DNA of 64,000 bases from Streptomyces sp. NBC_00654 (GCF_026341775.1 NZ_JAPEOB010000001.1:4278001-4342000); one strand, 5' to 3'. Shown: positions 33,951 through 42,745, counted from the stretch's first letter. Notes: generated by a model from the sequence alone, not told the origin. Made by a program: numbers and translations.

Positions 33951-34871
33951 ATGGATCACGCCCACATTGCCCACCCAGCAGCAGCCGGAGCGGCGGAGGA
34001 GACGGGAGGCTGGTACGTGGACGATCGCTGCACGAACTGCGATGTCGCCAGGCAGTACGCACCGGACCTGATCCGTGAGGTCGACGGACGGTCCGAGATC
34101 TACCGCCAGCCACAGGGCGAGGAAGAGGCCGGCCGCTTACTCGCCGCCGCGTTCGCCTGCCACACCCGTTCCATCCGGCACACCTCCCAGCGGCTCGACC
34201 CCGCGCTGGACCCCTTCCCGTTGCCCCTCGATGACACCGTCCTCCTGTGCGGGCAGAACTCGACGCACACCGCGGGGGCCAACTCCTACCTCGTCCGGCG
34301 CTCTTCCGGTACGGCGATGCTCGTGGACACGCCTCGCTGGAGCCCGGCGCTGGCCGCCCGGTACGACACCATCGCCGATGTGACCGACGTCCTGCTGACC
34401 CATCGGGACCACGCCGCGCACGGCCGTCGGTACGCGGACCACTTCGGCGCCCGGCTGTGGATCCACGAGGGCGACCTCGACGCCGCGCCGGACGCCGACC
34501 GGATCATCCGGGGCACCGGCACCGTCGAGATCGCCGAGGGGATGCTCGCCCACCCGCTGCCCGGTCACACCGAGGGCAGCGTGCTCTATGTCGCGGACGA
34601 GACGTACTGCTTCAGCGGCGACAGCTTCTACTGGTCCCGTACGACAGGTGACATCGAAGTGGCGGAGAGCGTCACCTGGTACTCCATCCGGGAGCTGGCC
34701 GCCTCGCTGGCGCGAACCGCGGACGGCCTCCGCTTCGAGTGGCTGCTGCCGGGGCACGGAGACCGCAAGCGGCTCCCGGCCGCGGACATGGCGGAGCGCA
34801 TGCGCCGGCTGACGGCACGTACTCAGGAACTGACCCCCCGGCCCGTGGACTTCACCGCACTGCGCTGGTGA
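33951..34871 (+). CDS. ferredoxin-like / metallo-beta-lactamase-fold fusion protein
   Basis: 306 aa from the ATG at 33951, five bases after AAGGA. The first ~80 residues resemble a single-cluster ferredoxin domain (DDRCTNCDVARQYAPDLI, then AFACHTRSI) with cysteines 27, 30 and 70; the position of a further cluster cysteine is Ala33, so a normal 4Fe-4S site may be incomplete. The rest is MBL fold: VLLTHRDHAAHG in place of the usual HxHxDH, HPLPGHTEGSVLY, and LLPGHGD. The H-R-D form is typical of ferredoxin-MBL proteins of plants and cyanobacteria. Likely a redox-linked hydrolase or oxidoreductase; substrate unknown. It follows the gene-remnant region. Confidence 0.8.
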   Translation: MDHAHIAHPAAAGAAEETGGWYVDDRCTNCDVARQYAPDLIREVDGRSEIYRQPQGEEEAGRLLAAAFACHTRSIRHTSQRLDPALDPFPLPLDDTVLLCGQNSTHTAGANSYLVRRSSGTAMLVDTPRWSPALAARYDTIADVTDVLLTHRDHAAHGRRYADHFGARLWIHEGDLDAAPDADRIIRGTGTVEIAEGMLAHPLPGHTEGSVLYVADETYCFSGDSFYWSRTTGDIEVAESVTWYSIRELAASLARTADGLRFEWLLPGHGDRKRLPAADMAERMRRLTARTQELTPRPVDFTALRW

Positions 34872-34994
34872 CCGGCAGCGGCCCGGCAGCGGCTACCCGG
34901 TCGGTGCGCCGTGGTCCGACACGCACGTCACGGACGGCCGCGCGAGCGTCCCGGGCGGCATCCGCCGGGGACGCCGCTGCATAGAGTGGAGGGT

Positions 34995-35270
34995 GTGACG
35001 TGGAGCGAGGAGGAGTACGCCGCGTACCTGCGCGATGAACGGAGGCGCTACGCCTGGGTGATGAGGCGGTACGGGAACCTGTCCCCGGCCGAGTCCCGGG
35101 CGGCCGCCGAGGAGCGGTACGCGTACGAGCCGGCCGACGCCCCGTTCCGGGGGCTGGTCTTCCACGACGAGGCGTGGCACTGGGCGATGCTGGCCCTCCA
35201 CGGGGAGCGGTACTGGACGGACCGGCCCGAGTCGGCCGACGCTCCGCCGGAGTACGACGCCCTCGGCTGA
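34995..35270 (+). CDS. hypothetical protein, 91 aa
   Basis: Probable start GTG at 34995 (VTWSEEEYAAYLRDERRRY); a GTG at 34986 in the same frame is also possible and the GGAGG is very close to either. Soluble, charged, rich in Tyr and Trp (WHWAMLALHGERYW). I do not recognise the family. Codon bias fits a real gene. It stands between the MBL-fold gene and the convergent cyanase gene, with 225 bp of non-coding sequence after it. Confidence 0.6.
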   Translation: MTWSEEEYAAYLRDERRRYAWVMRRYGNLSPAESRAAAEERYAYEPADAPFRGLVFHDEAWHWAMLALHGERYWTDRPESADAPPEYDALG

Positions 35271-35495
35271 GCACGAGCGGGTACGCAGACGGCGGCGCGG
35301 GCCCGTGCAGTGCCGGTGGAAACCGCGGCGGTGTCCGGGCTCGACAGGGGGGCAGGCAGGCGGGGCCCGTTGGAGGCGGGCGCCGCCCGGCTGCTGCGCG
35401 CGACCGGCGCGGCCTCACCGCCGGCTGATCCGGAGGTGCCGTCCGTGGGCGCGGGCGGCGGCGGGACGGAGAAGCGGCCGCCGCCCGCCCCGCGG

Positions 35496-35966
35496 TCAGA
35501 ACGGCCTGGTCGGCAGGTACTTGCCGTTCAGAGTGATCACCGCGCGCTCGCCGCCTTCGGGGTCGGCGACCTTCTTCACGTCGAGCGTGAAGTTGATCGC
35601 GCTGATGATGCCGTCGCCGAACTGTTCATGGACGAGGGCCTTGAGGGTGGTGCCGTACACCTGGAGCATCTCGTAGAAGCGGTAGATGGTCGGGTCGGTG
35701 GGAATGCCGCCGGGGAGGGAACCGCGGGTCGGAATGGTCTGCAGCAGCGTCACCGCGTCCGCGTCCAGGTCCAGCAGCTCGCCGACCGCCTGCGCGGACT
35801 GCTCCGGCAGGGCGTGCTGCCCCAGTACGGCGGCGGTGGTGAACGCCGGCGACAGACCGGCCGCGTCCGCGATCTGCTGCCAGGTGAGGTCCTTGCGGGT
35901 CTTGGCTGCGACCGCGGCGGCGGCCAGAGCCTGACGGGGGGCCGGGTCGAACTGGGCGTGCGTCAT
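35496..35966 (-). CDS. cynS: cyanate hydratase (cyanase)
   Basis: 156 aa from the ATG at 35966, eight bases after AAGGA, the same length as E. coli CynS. Catalytic residues fall at the same numbers: Arg96 and Glu99 in IYRFYEML, Ser122 in GIISAINF. The N-terminal half is the helical homodecamer domain ([21 protein letters not shown]). The enzyme converts cyanate and bicarbonate to ammonia and carbon dioxide. It lies 64 bp downstream of a carbonic anhydrase on the same strand, and a LysR gene is divergent from the pair, reproducing the cynR/cynTS arrangement. Expression is expected to be cyanate-induced. Confidence 0.97.
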   Translation of the reverse strand: MTHAQFDPAPRQALAAAAVAAKTRKDLTWQQIADAAGLSPAFTTAAVLGQHALPEQSAQAVGELLDLDADAVTLLQTIPTRGSLPGGIPTDPTIYRFYEMLQVYGTTLKALVHEQFGDGIISAINFTLDVKKVADPEGGERAVITLNGKYLPTRPF

Positions 35967-36030
35967 GGGGAATTCCTTCTGTGTGAGCCGGTCGCCGGGT
36001 GGCGGCCGGTGGTGGTTCCCGCGGAACGGG

Positions 36031-36648
36031 TCAGGCCGCGACTGTCGTGTCGTCGACCGTTTCGACGGTGCAGGTGGCGATGTCGAAGACCCAGCCCCGC
36101 AGGGTGACCGTGCCCTCGGCCAGGGCCCGGGTCACCGAGGGGTGGGTGGCCAGATTCCGCAGCTGGGTAGCTACGTTCGCCCGTACCAGAGCGGCGACTC
36201 CGGCCCGGTCCGGGGCGCCGGACGCGGTGCGGGCCGCGGGGACCGCGGCGGCACGGGCCAGGGCGGCGTCCGCGTGGCGCAGCCAGCCGGCGATGGCCGG
36301 GGCGCCACTCAGGTCGTGGCCCTCGGCCAGGGCGGTCATCGCCCCGCAGGCGGAATGCCCGCACACGACGATGTCGCTCACGCCCAGAACGGCGACGGCG
36401 TATTCGATACTCGCGGTGACGCCGTCGGCTCCCGGGCCGTACGCGGGGACCAGATTGCCGGCGGTGCGGATCACGAACAGCTCACCCGGCTCGCTCTGCG
36501 TGATCATCTCCGGGACGACCCGGGCATCGGAACAGCTGATGAACAGCGTCTTCGGCCGGTGTGTGGTGGCGAGACGCGAGAAGAGCCCCGCCCTGGCCGG
36601 ATAGACGTCCCTGCGGAACCGGGTATGGCCATCACGAAGATCGTGCAC
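36031..36648 (-). CDS. cynT: beta-carbonic anhydrase of the cyanate locus
   Basis: 205 aa if started at GTG 36648, five bases after AGGGAG; a GTG two codons earlier (36654) would sit on top of the ribosome site. Zinc ligands are Cys39, His98 and Cys101 ([21 protein letters not shown]), with the Asp41-Arg43 dyad intact. The N-terminus [18 protein letters not shown] matches the CynT/SulP-associated clade. It supplies bicarbonate for cyanase and retains CO2 released by it. First gene of the cynT-cynS operon; the regulator cynR is divergent with 122 bp between the starts. Confidence 0.93.
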   Translation of the reverse strand: MHDLRDGHTRFRRDVYPARAGLFSRLATTHRPKTLFISCSDARVVPEMITQSEPGELFVIRTAGNLVPAYGPGADGVTASIEYAVAVLGVSDIVVCGHSACGAMTALAEGHDLSGAPAIAGWLRHADAALARAAAVPAARTASGAPDRAGVAALVRANVATQLRNLATHPSVTRALAEGTVTLRGWVFDIATCTVETVDDTTVAA

Positions 36649-36707
36649 GGACACTCCCTCTCATGAGTTCTGCCCTGCGGGCTGACAGAGACAACCGTGC
36701 ACGACCA

Positions 36708-36763
36708 GCATCTATAGCGTCCAATATCTGCTGTCCATGAGATCTATCGACTGCATCTATAGT
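36708..36763. promoter_or_regulatory. cyn intergenic control region with ATCTAT repeats
   Basis: GCATCTATAG occurs twice, at 36708-36717 and 36753-36762, 45 bp apart, and a third ATCTAT lies at 36742-36747. TATAGT at 36758-36763 is a good -10 for cynR and ends seven bases before its ATG, implying a leaderless transcript. The repeats lie where a LysR regulator would bind to control both directions. Confidence 0.5.
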
Positions 36764-36770
36764 GGGATTC

Positions 36771-37679
36771 ATGGGTCCTGAACTACGCCATGTCCGCTAT
36801 CTGCTCGCCGTGGCCGAGCACGGCACGTTCACGCGCGCGGCAGAGGCACTGCACATCTCCCAGCCGACCTTGTCCCAGCAGATCAAGCAGTTGGAACGAG
36901 CCGTCGGTGCCCTGCTGCTCGACCGCGGCGGACGCGGCGTCCGGCTGACGGACGCCGGTGAGGCATACGTGTACTACGCCCGGCGCGCCCTCACGGAGCT
37001 GGCCGCCGCCGACCGCGCCGTACTCGATGTGGCGGACCTGTCCCGGGGCCATCTGCGGCTGGCGATGACGCCCACCTTCACGGCCTACCTCGTCGGCCCT
37101 CTCGCACAGGAACTCCACACCCGTCATCCCGGAGTCACCCTGCAGGTGCACGAGATGCCCCAGGACCGGATCGAGACGAGCCTGCTGGCCGACGAGATCG
37201 ACCTCGGCGTCGCCTTCGCGGCGGCCCACCTTCCCGGAGTCACCGCGACGGCGCTGTTCACCGAGACACTCAGCCTCGTCACCACGGCGGCCGGGCCCGG
37301 CCCCGGGGAGCGACAGCCCATGCCGGTGGCCGATCTGGCACAGCAGAGTCTCGCCCTGCTCAGCCCGGACTTCGCCACCCGCCGTCACATCGACCGCTAC
37401 TTCGCCGAGCATCACATCAGCCCGCCCGTGACCGTCGAGGCCAACACCATCCAGGCCCTCAGCGACATCGTCCGACGCACGCCGGACCTGGCCACGGTGC
37501 TGCCCGAGGCCATCACCCACGACCATCCGCACTTGACGCCCGTCCGCCTCGATCCGCCGCTGCCCACCCGTACGGTCACCTTGCTGCACAGGGAGAGCGC
37601 CTACCGGAGCGCCGTCGCACGAGCCTTCGTCCGACTGGCGCGCGATGTCGTCCGTGAACGCGGGTACGCCCCAGCGTGA
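36771..37679 (+). CDS. cynR: LysR-family regulator of cyanate operon
   Basis: 302 aa from the ATG at 36771, seven bases after the -10 TATAGT; an upstream GTG at 36762 falls inside that box and is unlikely. The N-terminal winged HTH (~1-60) contains GTFTRAAEALHISQPTLSQQI, typical of LysR. The remaining ~220 residues are the periplasmic-binding-protein-like effector domain (LRLAMTPTFTAYLVGPLAQE). Position divergent from cynT-cynS, with repeats between, supports a CynR role: activation by cyanate and autoregulation, as in E. coli. Confidence 0.92.
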   Translation: MGPELRHVRYLLAVAEHGTFTRAAEALHISQPTLSQQIKQLERAVGALLLDRGGRGVRLTDAGEAYVYYARRALTELAAADRAVLDVADLSRGHLRLAMTPTFTAYLVGPLAQELHTRHPGVTLQVHEMPQDRIETSLLADEIDLGVAFAAAHLPGVTATALFTETLSLVTTAAGPGPGERQPMPVADLAQQSLALLSPDFATRRHIDRYFAEHHISPPVTVEANTIQALSDIVRRTPDLATVLPEAITHDHPHLTPVRLDPPLPTRTVTLLHRESAYRSAVARAFVRLARDVVRERGYAPA

Positions 37680-37724
37680 GGGCTCCGCCCGTACTCGCGG
37701 TGGTCCGCCGAGCACGCCCCGCCC

Positions 37725-37750
37725 GTCCGCGCGGGGGTACCCGCGCGGAC
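37725..37750. terminator. 11-bp perfect stem between convergent genes
   Basis: GTCCGCGCGGG (37725-37735) pairs exactly with 37740-37750 around a GGTA loop. It sits between the ends of cynR and the leftward HTH/zinc-ribbon gene and can terminate both. Confidence 0.65.
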
Positions 37751-37754
37751 CCCG

Positions 37755-39065
37755 TCACCGATCGTCGGATGCGGGAGGCGTGCGCAGGACTACGGGCGGG
37801 ACGGGGCGGCTGCCCGGGATGTTGATGCGGATCCGGGTGGTGAGCGTGGTCCCGCTCGGAGCCGGCGCGGGCGGGGGCGTCCGGTCAGGCGTCCGGTCCG
37901 GGCCCTGGCAGTCGGGACACGGACAGTACTGGTACGGGCGGCCCGGACCCGCGGGCGGGCGGAACCAGTCCGGCGGTCGGGGCGGGCCCGCCGGCGGCGG
38001 GTCGTCGAGCGTTGCCATCGCGTCCGCGTTCTGCGGCGGAGCGGGCTCCGGATCGGCCGGACGGGGCCAGGCCTGCTGAGGCACCCGGCGGGGAAGCGGG
38101 TCACGGGGAGGCGCGGCGGGGATCCGCAGGACCAGTGTGGGGGTGTCCGGAGCGTGAGGCGCGGAGGGTTCGGAGGCCCGCGCGGGCGCGCAGTCGGCAC
38201 AGAGCGCGGCGGTCCACCCGCGTGCGTCGTTGTAGCCGAAGGACGGCCGGCGGCACCGGGGACAGGCGAGCTCTCCGCGGCGCTGCGCCTGGTCGACGAG
38301 GAGTTCACGGGTCATTCGGGCCGACTTCTGTCCGGCGCCGTTGCTCTGGTGGGGGATGTTCACCAGAAGCTTGAGGCCGGGCTTCTTGCGCGCCGAGGAC
38401 TCCAGGTCGCTCATGAGCAGTTGGAGGTCCCGCGGTGTGATGCGGTCGTGCGTGACCAGACGGTCCTTCCGCCGGTGGCGGGCACGTGTGCTGCTGCGGT
38501 CCGCGTCCGCACGGTCCCAGGCCTTCCCCCACTCCGCGAGGTCGGCCTTGCGGACGCCGCAGGCCTCGGCGAACGCGAGGACGAAGTCACGGCCGGGCGT
38601 CGAACGGCCCTTGAGGACCCGGCCCGCCGTACTGCGCGGCAGCCGTCCCACACTGCCGAGGCGGGGGTCCAGACTCCGCAGCGGAGGGCTTCCGTCGTCC
38701 TGGTAGAGGTCGACGATGGCGGAGTGCAGGTCGGCGAAGTCCTTGACCACGCTGATGTGCGCCCCGCCGCGGTGTCCGGTGAGCACGCCCTGGGCACGGA
38801 CCTCGTCGCGGCGGGCGTGCTTCCACAGGCGCTCGGCCTCTTTCGTGCCGCGGCCGCAGGCCCGAGCGTAGGAGGTGACCACGTTCGGGTTCTGCGGCAC
38901 GCTGCGTCCGGAGGCGGCGCGCGCGAGGGTGTCGGCGCTGAAGTCCGTACGAGCGGCGAGCTGGTGGTAGGTCAGCCCGGCCTCGTCACGGCCCGCACGC
39001 AGCCAGGTCGCCAGCGCGAACAGCGACTTGCCGCACTGGGCGATCGGGTTCTCGCGGCGCCCCAT
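37755..39065 (-). CDS. HTH protein with zinc ribbon and proline-rich tail
   Basis: 436 aa from the ATG at 39065, ten bases after GGAGG. Two XRE-like helical segments are visible: ~15-72 (LTYHQLAARTDFSADTLARA) and ~105-185 (STAGRVLKGRSTPGRDFVLA). At 268-292 a zinc ribbon is formed by CPRC and CADC. Residues ~295-420 are Pro-rich and disordered, with another small Cys cluster (CPCPDC). I do not recognise a named family. It probably binds DNA. It follows a 76-aa membrane protein by six bases, so the two form an operon. The pairing resembles accessory-element gene pairs, but no integrase is nearby. Confidence 0.75.
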   Translation of the reverse strand: MGRRENPIAQCGKSLFALATWLRAGRDEAGLTYHQLAARTDFSADTLARAASGRSVPQNPNVVTSYARACGRGTKEAERLWKHARRDEVRAQGVLTGHRGGAHISVVKDFADLHSAIVDLYQDDGSPPLRSLDPRLGSVGRLPRSTAGRVLKGRSTPGRDFVLAFAEACGVRKADLAEWGKAWDRADADRSSTRARHRRKDRLVTHDRITPRDLQLLMSDLESSARKKPGLKLLVNIPHQSNGAGQKSARMTRELLVDQAQRRGELACPRCRRPSFGYNDARGWTAALCADCAPARASEPSAPHAPDTPTLVLRIPAAPPRDPLPRRVPQQAWPRPADPEPAPPQNADAMATLDDPPPAGPPRPPDWFRPPAGPGRPYQYCPCPDCQGPDRTPDRTPPPAPAPSGTTLTTRIRINIPGSRPVPPVVLRTPPASDDR

Positions 39066-39071
39066 GGACGG

Positions 39072-39302
39072 TCAGGCCTCCGCCGGTCCCGGCTCGGTCG
39101 CCCCGATCCGCAGCCGGCGCAGCAGCCGGACGCCCAGGGCCGCCGCCTCGACGATCAGCACGGTCGCGCTGATGGCCGGGAGCCCGGCGACGGCGAGAAC
39201 GGTGGCGGCGACGACGATGACGATCAGGACCACGACTTCGGGGACGGTGAGAGGACGGGGCGGCACGGCGTCGGACGTGCCGCAGAGAAGGGTGCTGTTC
39301 AT
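39072..39302 (-). CDS. small membrane protein, 76 aa, coupled to HTH gene
   Basis: From ATG 39302, six bases after GGAGAA. One or two hydrophobic helices (~22-55, VVVLIVIVVAATVLAVAG then ISATVLIVEAAALG) are followed by a basic tail (RLLRRLRIG). No known motif. The stop is six bases before the start of the HTH/zinc-ribbon gene. A membrane tether or sensor for that protein is possible but unproven. Confidence 0.65.
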   Translation of the reverse strand: MNSTLLCGTSDAVPPRPLTVPEVVVLIVIVVAATVLAVAGLPAISATVLIVEAAALGVRLLRRLRIGATEPGPAEA

Positions 39303-39598
39303 GATGGTTCTCCAGACGAACGTGTACTGCGGGCGAACAGATGGGTTGCGCAAGGCGGTTGCCGCCGCCTGTGTACGTAGTGATGTTGCAGCATTCCCGG
39401 CGGCCGGACTAACCCCTTCGGCGCCGATTCCGCGTCCGCGTCCCTGCTCCGGTCCGGCCCGGCCTCCGGCATTCACAGGACTACCTGCCTGGTCGGGGCA
39501 GTGATGACGGACGCGATTCCGCAGATCCGTCCCACCTTTGCGCAGTCCCTTTTGGGGAGATACGCGGATAGCCGCGGTGGCGTCCCGCCCTCTGTTGC

Positions 39599-39622
39599 CC
39601 CTTCCGGCCATGGCCGGAAGGG
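39599..39622. repeat. 24-bp perfect palindrome in a 715-bp gene-free interval
   Basis: The sequence around CTTCCGGCCATGGCCGGAAG is perfectly self-complementary over 24 bp, with no loop. It lies in the gap 39303-40017, where no frame has both a ribosome site and plausible codon use. A loopless palindrome of this length suits a dimeric protein-binding site better than a terminator. The gap is somewhat lower in GC than flanking genes, and its left part must carry the promoter of the 76-aa gene. Confidence 0.55.
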
Positions 39623-39817
39623 TTCCGCCCCAGCTCACGGGCCCGCCAGGGTCCTGATTTCCGCGTCCCTGTCCCCGTGTTGACCTGACGGCGCGGATAC
39701 CCGATCTTTGACGGTGCGCCCGCAGTGGGCATGTTTCCGCTGCGGGGCTCTCCGATGTACTGCGGGCAATCCAGTTCCGGAGACGGGGCGGACTCGTTGC
39801 CGCGAGTCCCTCCTCAC

Positions 39818-39847
39818 GTCCCGGCACCGTGATGACGGTGCCGGGAC
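39818..39847 (-). terminator. 13-bp stem, 4-nt loop terminator of the two-component operon
   Basis: GTCCCGGCACCGT at 39818-39830 pairs perfectly with 39835-39847 around GATG. It lies 170 bp past the end of the GerMN lipoprotein gene, last gene of the leftward operon. Confidence 0.6.
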
Positions 39848-40017
39848 CCGCCCCGCGGAGGTCCGTCCGCCCGGGCGCACACCGACCGGTGGACCACCGG
39901 CGGGGCCCGGCCGGCCCCGCCGCCCGCATCGGGGGAGACGTACGGGGACCGTTGCCCGGTGACGGCGCTCCGTGGACCCCGGTGCACCCGGGGGGACGGC
40001 TGAGGAGGCGTCCCGCC

Positions 40018-40515
40018 TCAGCCGTTGAGGAACTCCCCACACCGGAAGGGGCCCAGCGCGGCGCCTTCGGACGGCCGCAGGGTGACTTCCACGTCGTCGG
40101 CCCTGACCTTCGGTTCCAGCACGGACTGGGCGCGCGCCAGCGTGCACACCAACTGCCCCGTGCCCTGGTCGTGCCCCGTCGCCGCATAGGGCTCCTCCAG
40201 GCGCACCGTGACGCGGGTTCCCGATCCGCTCACCGAATAGCCGCCGAGGTCCTGGACGAGAGAGGTGAGTCCGTCGCGCTGTTCGGAGGGCGACGGCCCC
40301 GCCGACAGCAGCTTCATCACCGTGCCGAGGTTCTCGATCTCCCTGTCGAGCAGCGGAACTCCGCGCAGTCCGCCGTCGGACGCGAAATAGAGCCGCGCCC
40401 CGCGCGTCGGACCGGACGCCGGCTCGCCCGCGTCGATCACTCCGGTCGGCTGGACGCCGCAGCCCATGAGGGCGACCCCCAGCGTGACGACCACGGCACC
40501 CTGCCGCCCCTTCAC
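40018..40515 (-). CDS. GerMN-domain lipoprotein in two-component operon
   Basis: 165 aa from the GTG at 40515, which overlaps the kinase TGA as GTGA; AGAGGAAA lies six bases upstream. A lipobox ends at Cys19 (VALMGCG), so the protein is a membrane-tethered lipoprotein. Residues ~40-110 (LYFASDGGLRGVPLLDREIE, LLSAGPSPSEQRDGLTSLV) match the GerMN fold found in sporulation proteins and in LpqB, which accompanies the MtrAB two-component system. The C-terminal part has two further cysteines (LVCTLA, PFRCGEF). A likely role is modulating the neighbouring sensor kinase, by analogy with LpqB-MtrB; this is inference. Confidence 0.85.
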   Translation of the reverse strand: MKGRQGAVVVTLGVALMGCGVQPTGVIDAGEPASGPTRGARLYFASDGGLRGVPLLDREIENLGTVMKLLSAGPSPSEQRDGLTSLVQDLGGYSVSGSGTRVTVRLEEPYAATGHDQGTGQLVCTLARAQSVLEPKVRADDVEVTLRPSEGAALGPFRCGEFLNG

Positions 40516-42020
40516 TCCGTTTCCTCTCCGGTACGCCGCAGAGGCAGCCGCAGTGTGAACACGGCGCCGCCCCGCGGTCCCTCGGCCACATCGATCGTGC
40601 CGCCGTGCAGCCGCGCGTTCTCCAGCGCGATCGCCGTACCGAGGCCGCTGCCCTGTCCGCCGTCCTCCGACGCGCCTCGCGTACGGGCCGTGTCCGCCTT
40701 GTAGAAACGGTCGAAGACCTGCTCCCGGGCCCCCGGCGGCAGCCCGGGTCCATGGTCCGCGACCTCCAGCGTCACCCACTCCCCGTCCGGCCCGCGGGCC
40801 GTCCCGAGGGTCACGGTGACCGGCGGAGCGCCGTGCCGCAACGCGTTGCCCACCAGATTGGCCACGATCACGTCGATACGGCGCCGGTCGACCACCGCGC
40901 GGATGTCCTCGTCGAGGTGCGTCCGCACCCGGTCCGTCCAGCCGCGCAGCGCCAGCGACGCCCGTACGGTGTCGGCGAGGCCGGTCTCGGCCGCGTTCAG
41001 CCGGACCGCCTTGGCGTCGAAGCGGGAGATCTCCATCAGGTCGTCGACCAGCCGGGACAGCCGTGCCGTCTCCGCGCCGACGGTACGGGCCGCCCGCGCC
41101 GCGTCCGGCGGCAGCTGGTCGGCGTCCTCCTCCAGGACGGTCGCCACCATCGTCATCGCGGCGAGGGGCGTGCGCAGTTCGTGCGACACGTCCGCCACGA
41201 AGCGGCGTGCCTTCGCCTCCTGCGCGCGCAGTTCCGCGTCGGAGGCCTGGAGCGCGTCGGCGGTCTCGTTGAACGTCGTCGCCAGGTCGGCGAGCTCGTC
41301 GTGACCGGTGACCGCGACCCGGCTGCCGAGATCCCCGGCCGCGAGTTCGCGGGTGGCCCGGCCCAGCTTCCGTACCGGACGCAGGACCGTCCGCGCGGCC
41401 AGCAGCGCGAGGACGGCGGCCAGCAGCACCACCGGCACGATGCCCGCCCGCACGGAGCCGAGCAGGGCCGCGGTGTCGTCGCGCTCGGCCCGCAGATCGG
41501 CGATCATGAAGACCTCCAGGCCGGAGGCGCGGCGGTCCCCGTCGGCGTACATCACGGGCGTGCCGACGGCCAGATAGGGCTCGCCCCGCCACATCACCCG
41601 CTGGAACCGCGCCCCCTTCCCGGTGCGCACGGTGTCGCGCAGCCCGGTGGTGATCCGGTCCTCCGTCTCGGCGAGCGAGTCGGAGACCCCGGTGAGTTCC
41701 TGGTAGCGGGCGACCACGATGTTCCCTCCGACCCCCTCCGACACCTTCGCCGCGAACCCGGACAGCGACTGCTGGTCGGGGGGGATGTCGAACTGGGCCG
41801 CCACCGTGCCGACCCGCTCCCGGAAGTCGTTCACCGCCGTGTTCTGGGCGCGTTGGAGGACGGCGGTGCGGGCGTCCCGGTAGGCGAGGGCGGTCGCGGT
41901 CACCGCGCTGATCAGGGCGACGAGGACGAAGGCGATGACGAGCCGGACGCGCAGCCCGCCGACGAGCCGTCGCGAGCGCCCCTGCGGGGCGCCGCCGCTG
42001 CCTCTTCCCGGACGGTTCAC
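40512..42020 (-). CDS. membrane sensor histidine kinase
   Basis: 502 aa from the GTG at 42020, which overlaps the response-regulator TGA as GTGA. One helix at ~26-47, an extracellular sensor part (~50-185), a second helix at ~192-212, then a HAMP domain (~212-265). The phosphorylated His280 lies in FVADVSHELRTPL; the ATP-binding part has NLVGNALRHG (N box), DHGPGLPPG and GSGLGTAI. It should autophosphorylate and pass phosphate to Asp55 of the adjacent regulator. The sensor part has no cysteines or known ligand motif. The operon (regulator, kinase, GerMN lipoprotein) resembles mtrAB-lpqB in layout and faces a MacB-type export operon. Confidence 0.93.
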   Translation of the reverse strand: MNRPGRGSGGAPQGRSRRLVGGLRVRLVIAFVLVALISAVTATALAYRDARTAVLQRAQNTAVNDFRERVGTVAAQFDIPPDQQSLSGFAAKVSEGVGGNIVVARYQELTGVSDSLAETEDRITTGLRDTVRTGKGARFQRVMWRGEPYLAVGTPVMYADGDRRASGLEVFMIADLRAERDDTAALLGSVRAGIVPVVLLAAVLALLAARTVLRPVRKLGRATRELAAGDLGSRVAVTGHDELADLATTFNETADALQASDAELRAQEAKARRFVADVSHELRTPLAAMTMVATVLEEDADQLPPDAARAARTVGAETARLSRLVDDLMEISRFDAKAVRLNAAETGLADTVRASLALRGWTDRVRTHLDEDIRAVVDRRRIDVIVANLVGNALRHGAPPVTVTLGTARGPDGEWVTLEVADHGPGLPPGAREQVFDRFYKADTARTRGASEDGGQGSGLGTAIALENARLHGGTIDVAEGPRGGAVFTLRLPLRRTGEETE

Positions 42021-42745
42021 AGCGGCCCGAAGCGGTAGCCGAAGCCCCGCACGGTCTGGACGTACCGCGGCTTCGCCGGCACGTCCTCCAGCTTGGCCCG
42101 CAGCCGGCCGACCGCCGCGTCCACCAGCCGGGAGTCGCCCAGGAAGTTGTGCTCCCAGACGGATTCGAGGAGCTGTTCGCGGCTGAGCACCCTGCCGGGG
42201 GAGGCCGACAGCTCCAGCAGCAGCCGCAGCTCGGTGGGCGGCAGCGGAACCGGGGTGCCGTTCTTGGTGACGGTCAGCCCGGCGCGGTCGATGTGCAGGC
42301 CCCCGAGGACGGGACCGCCGTCCGCCGGCCCTGAAGCGGACGTGGGGACGGACGCCGCATGGGACGGCGACGGCTCCGCGCGGCGCAGGGCGGCCCGGAT
42401 GCGCGCCTCCAGGACGGGCGCGGTGACCGGCTTGACGACATAGTCGTCGGCGCCGGCCTCCAGGCCGGTCACGATGTCGGAGTCGTCGCCGCGCGCGGTC
42501 AGCATGATGACCGGCAGGGTCGCCGAGCGGGCGCGGATGCGGCGGCACACCTCGAAGCCGTCCATACCGGGCAGCATCAGGTCCAGTACGGCCAGTTCGA
42601 CCCGTGCGCCCCCCTCCCCGGCGAGCAGGGCGAGGGCCTGCTCACCGGTGGCGGCGGTGTCCACGCCGTACCCGTGCCGGCGCAGCACGAGTTCCATCCC
42701 GTCCCTCACGGACGCGTCGTCCTCGATCAGAAGCACATGCGGCAT
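42017..42745 (-). CDS. OmpR-family response regulator
   Basis: 242 aa from the ATG at 42745. Receiver domain: acidic pocket at IEDD (8-10), phosphoacceptor Asp55 in LAVLDLMLPG, and Lys105 in DDYVVKP. After a Ser/Pro-rich linker (~125-145) comes a winged-helix output domain with LPPTELRLLLEL and the ending RLRAKLEDVPAKPRYVQTVR. There is no clear ribosome site; CATAAT ends seven bases before the ATG on the minus strand, suggesting a leaderless transcript. It probably controls the divergent lipoprotein-adaptor-ABC operon that begins 134 bp away, as in many actinomycete envelope-stress systems. Confidence 0.93.
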   Translation of the reverse strand: MPHVLLIEDDASVRDGMELVLRRHGYGVDTAATGEQALALLAGEGGARVELAVLDLMLPGMDGFEVCRRIRARSATLPVIMLTARGDDSDIVTGLEAGADDYVVKPVTAPVLEARIRAALRRAEPSPSHAASVPTSASGPADGGPVLGGLHIDRAGLTVTKNGTPVPLPPTELRLLLELSASPGRVLSREQLLESVWEHNFLGDSRLVDAAVGRLRAKLEDVPAKPRYVQTVRGFGYRFGPL

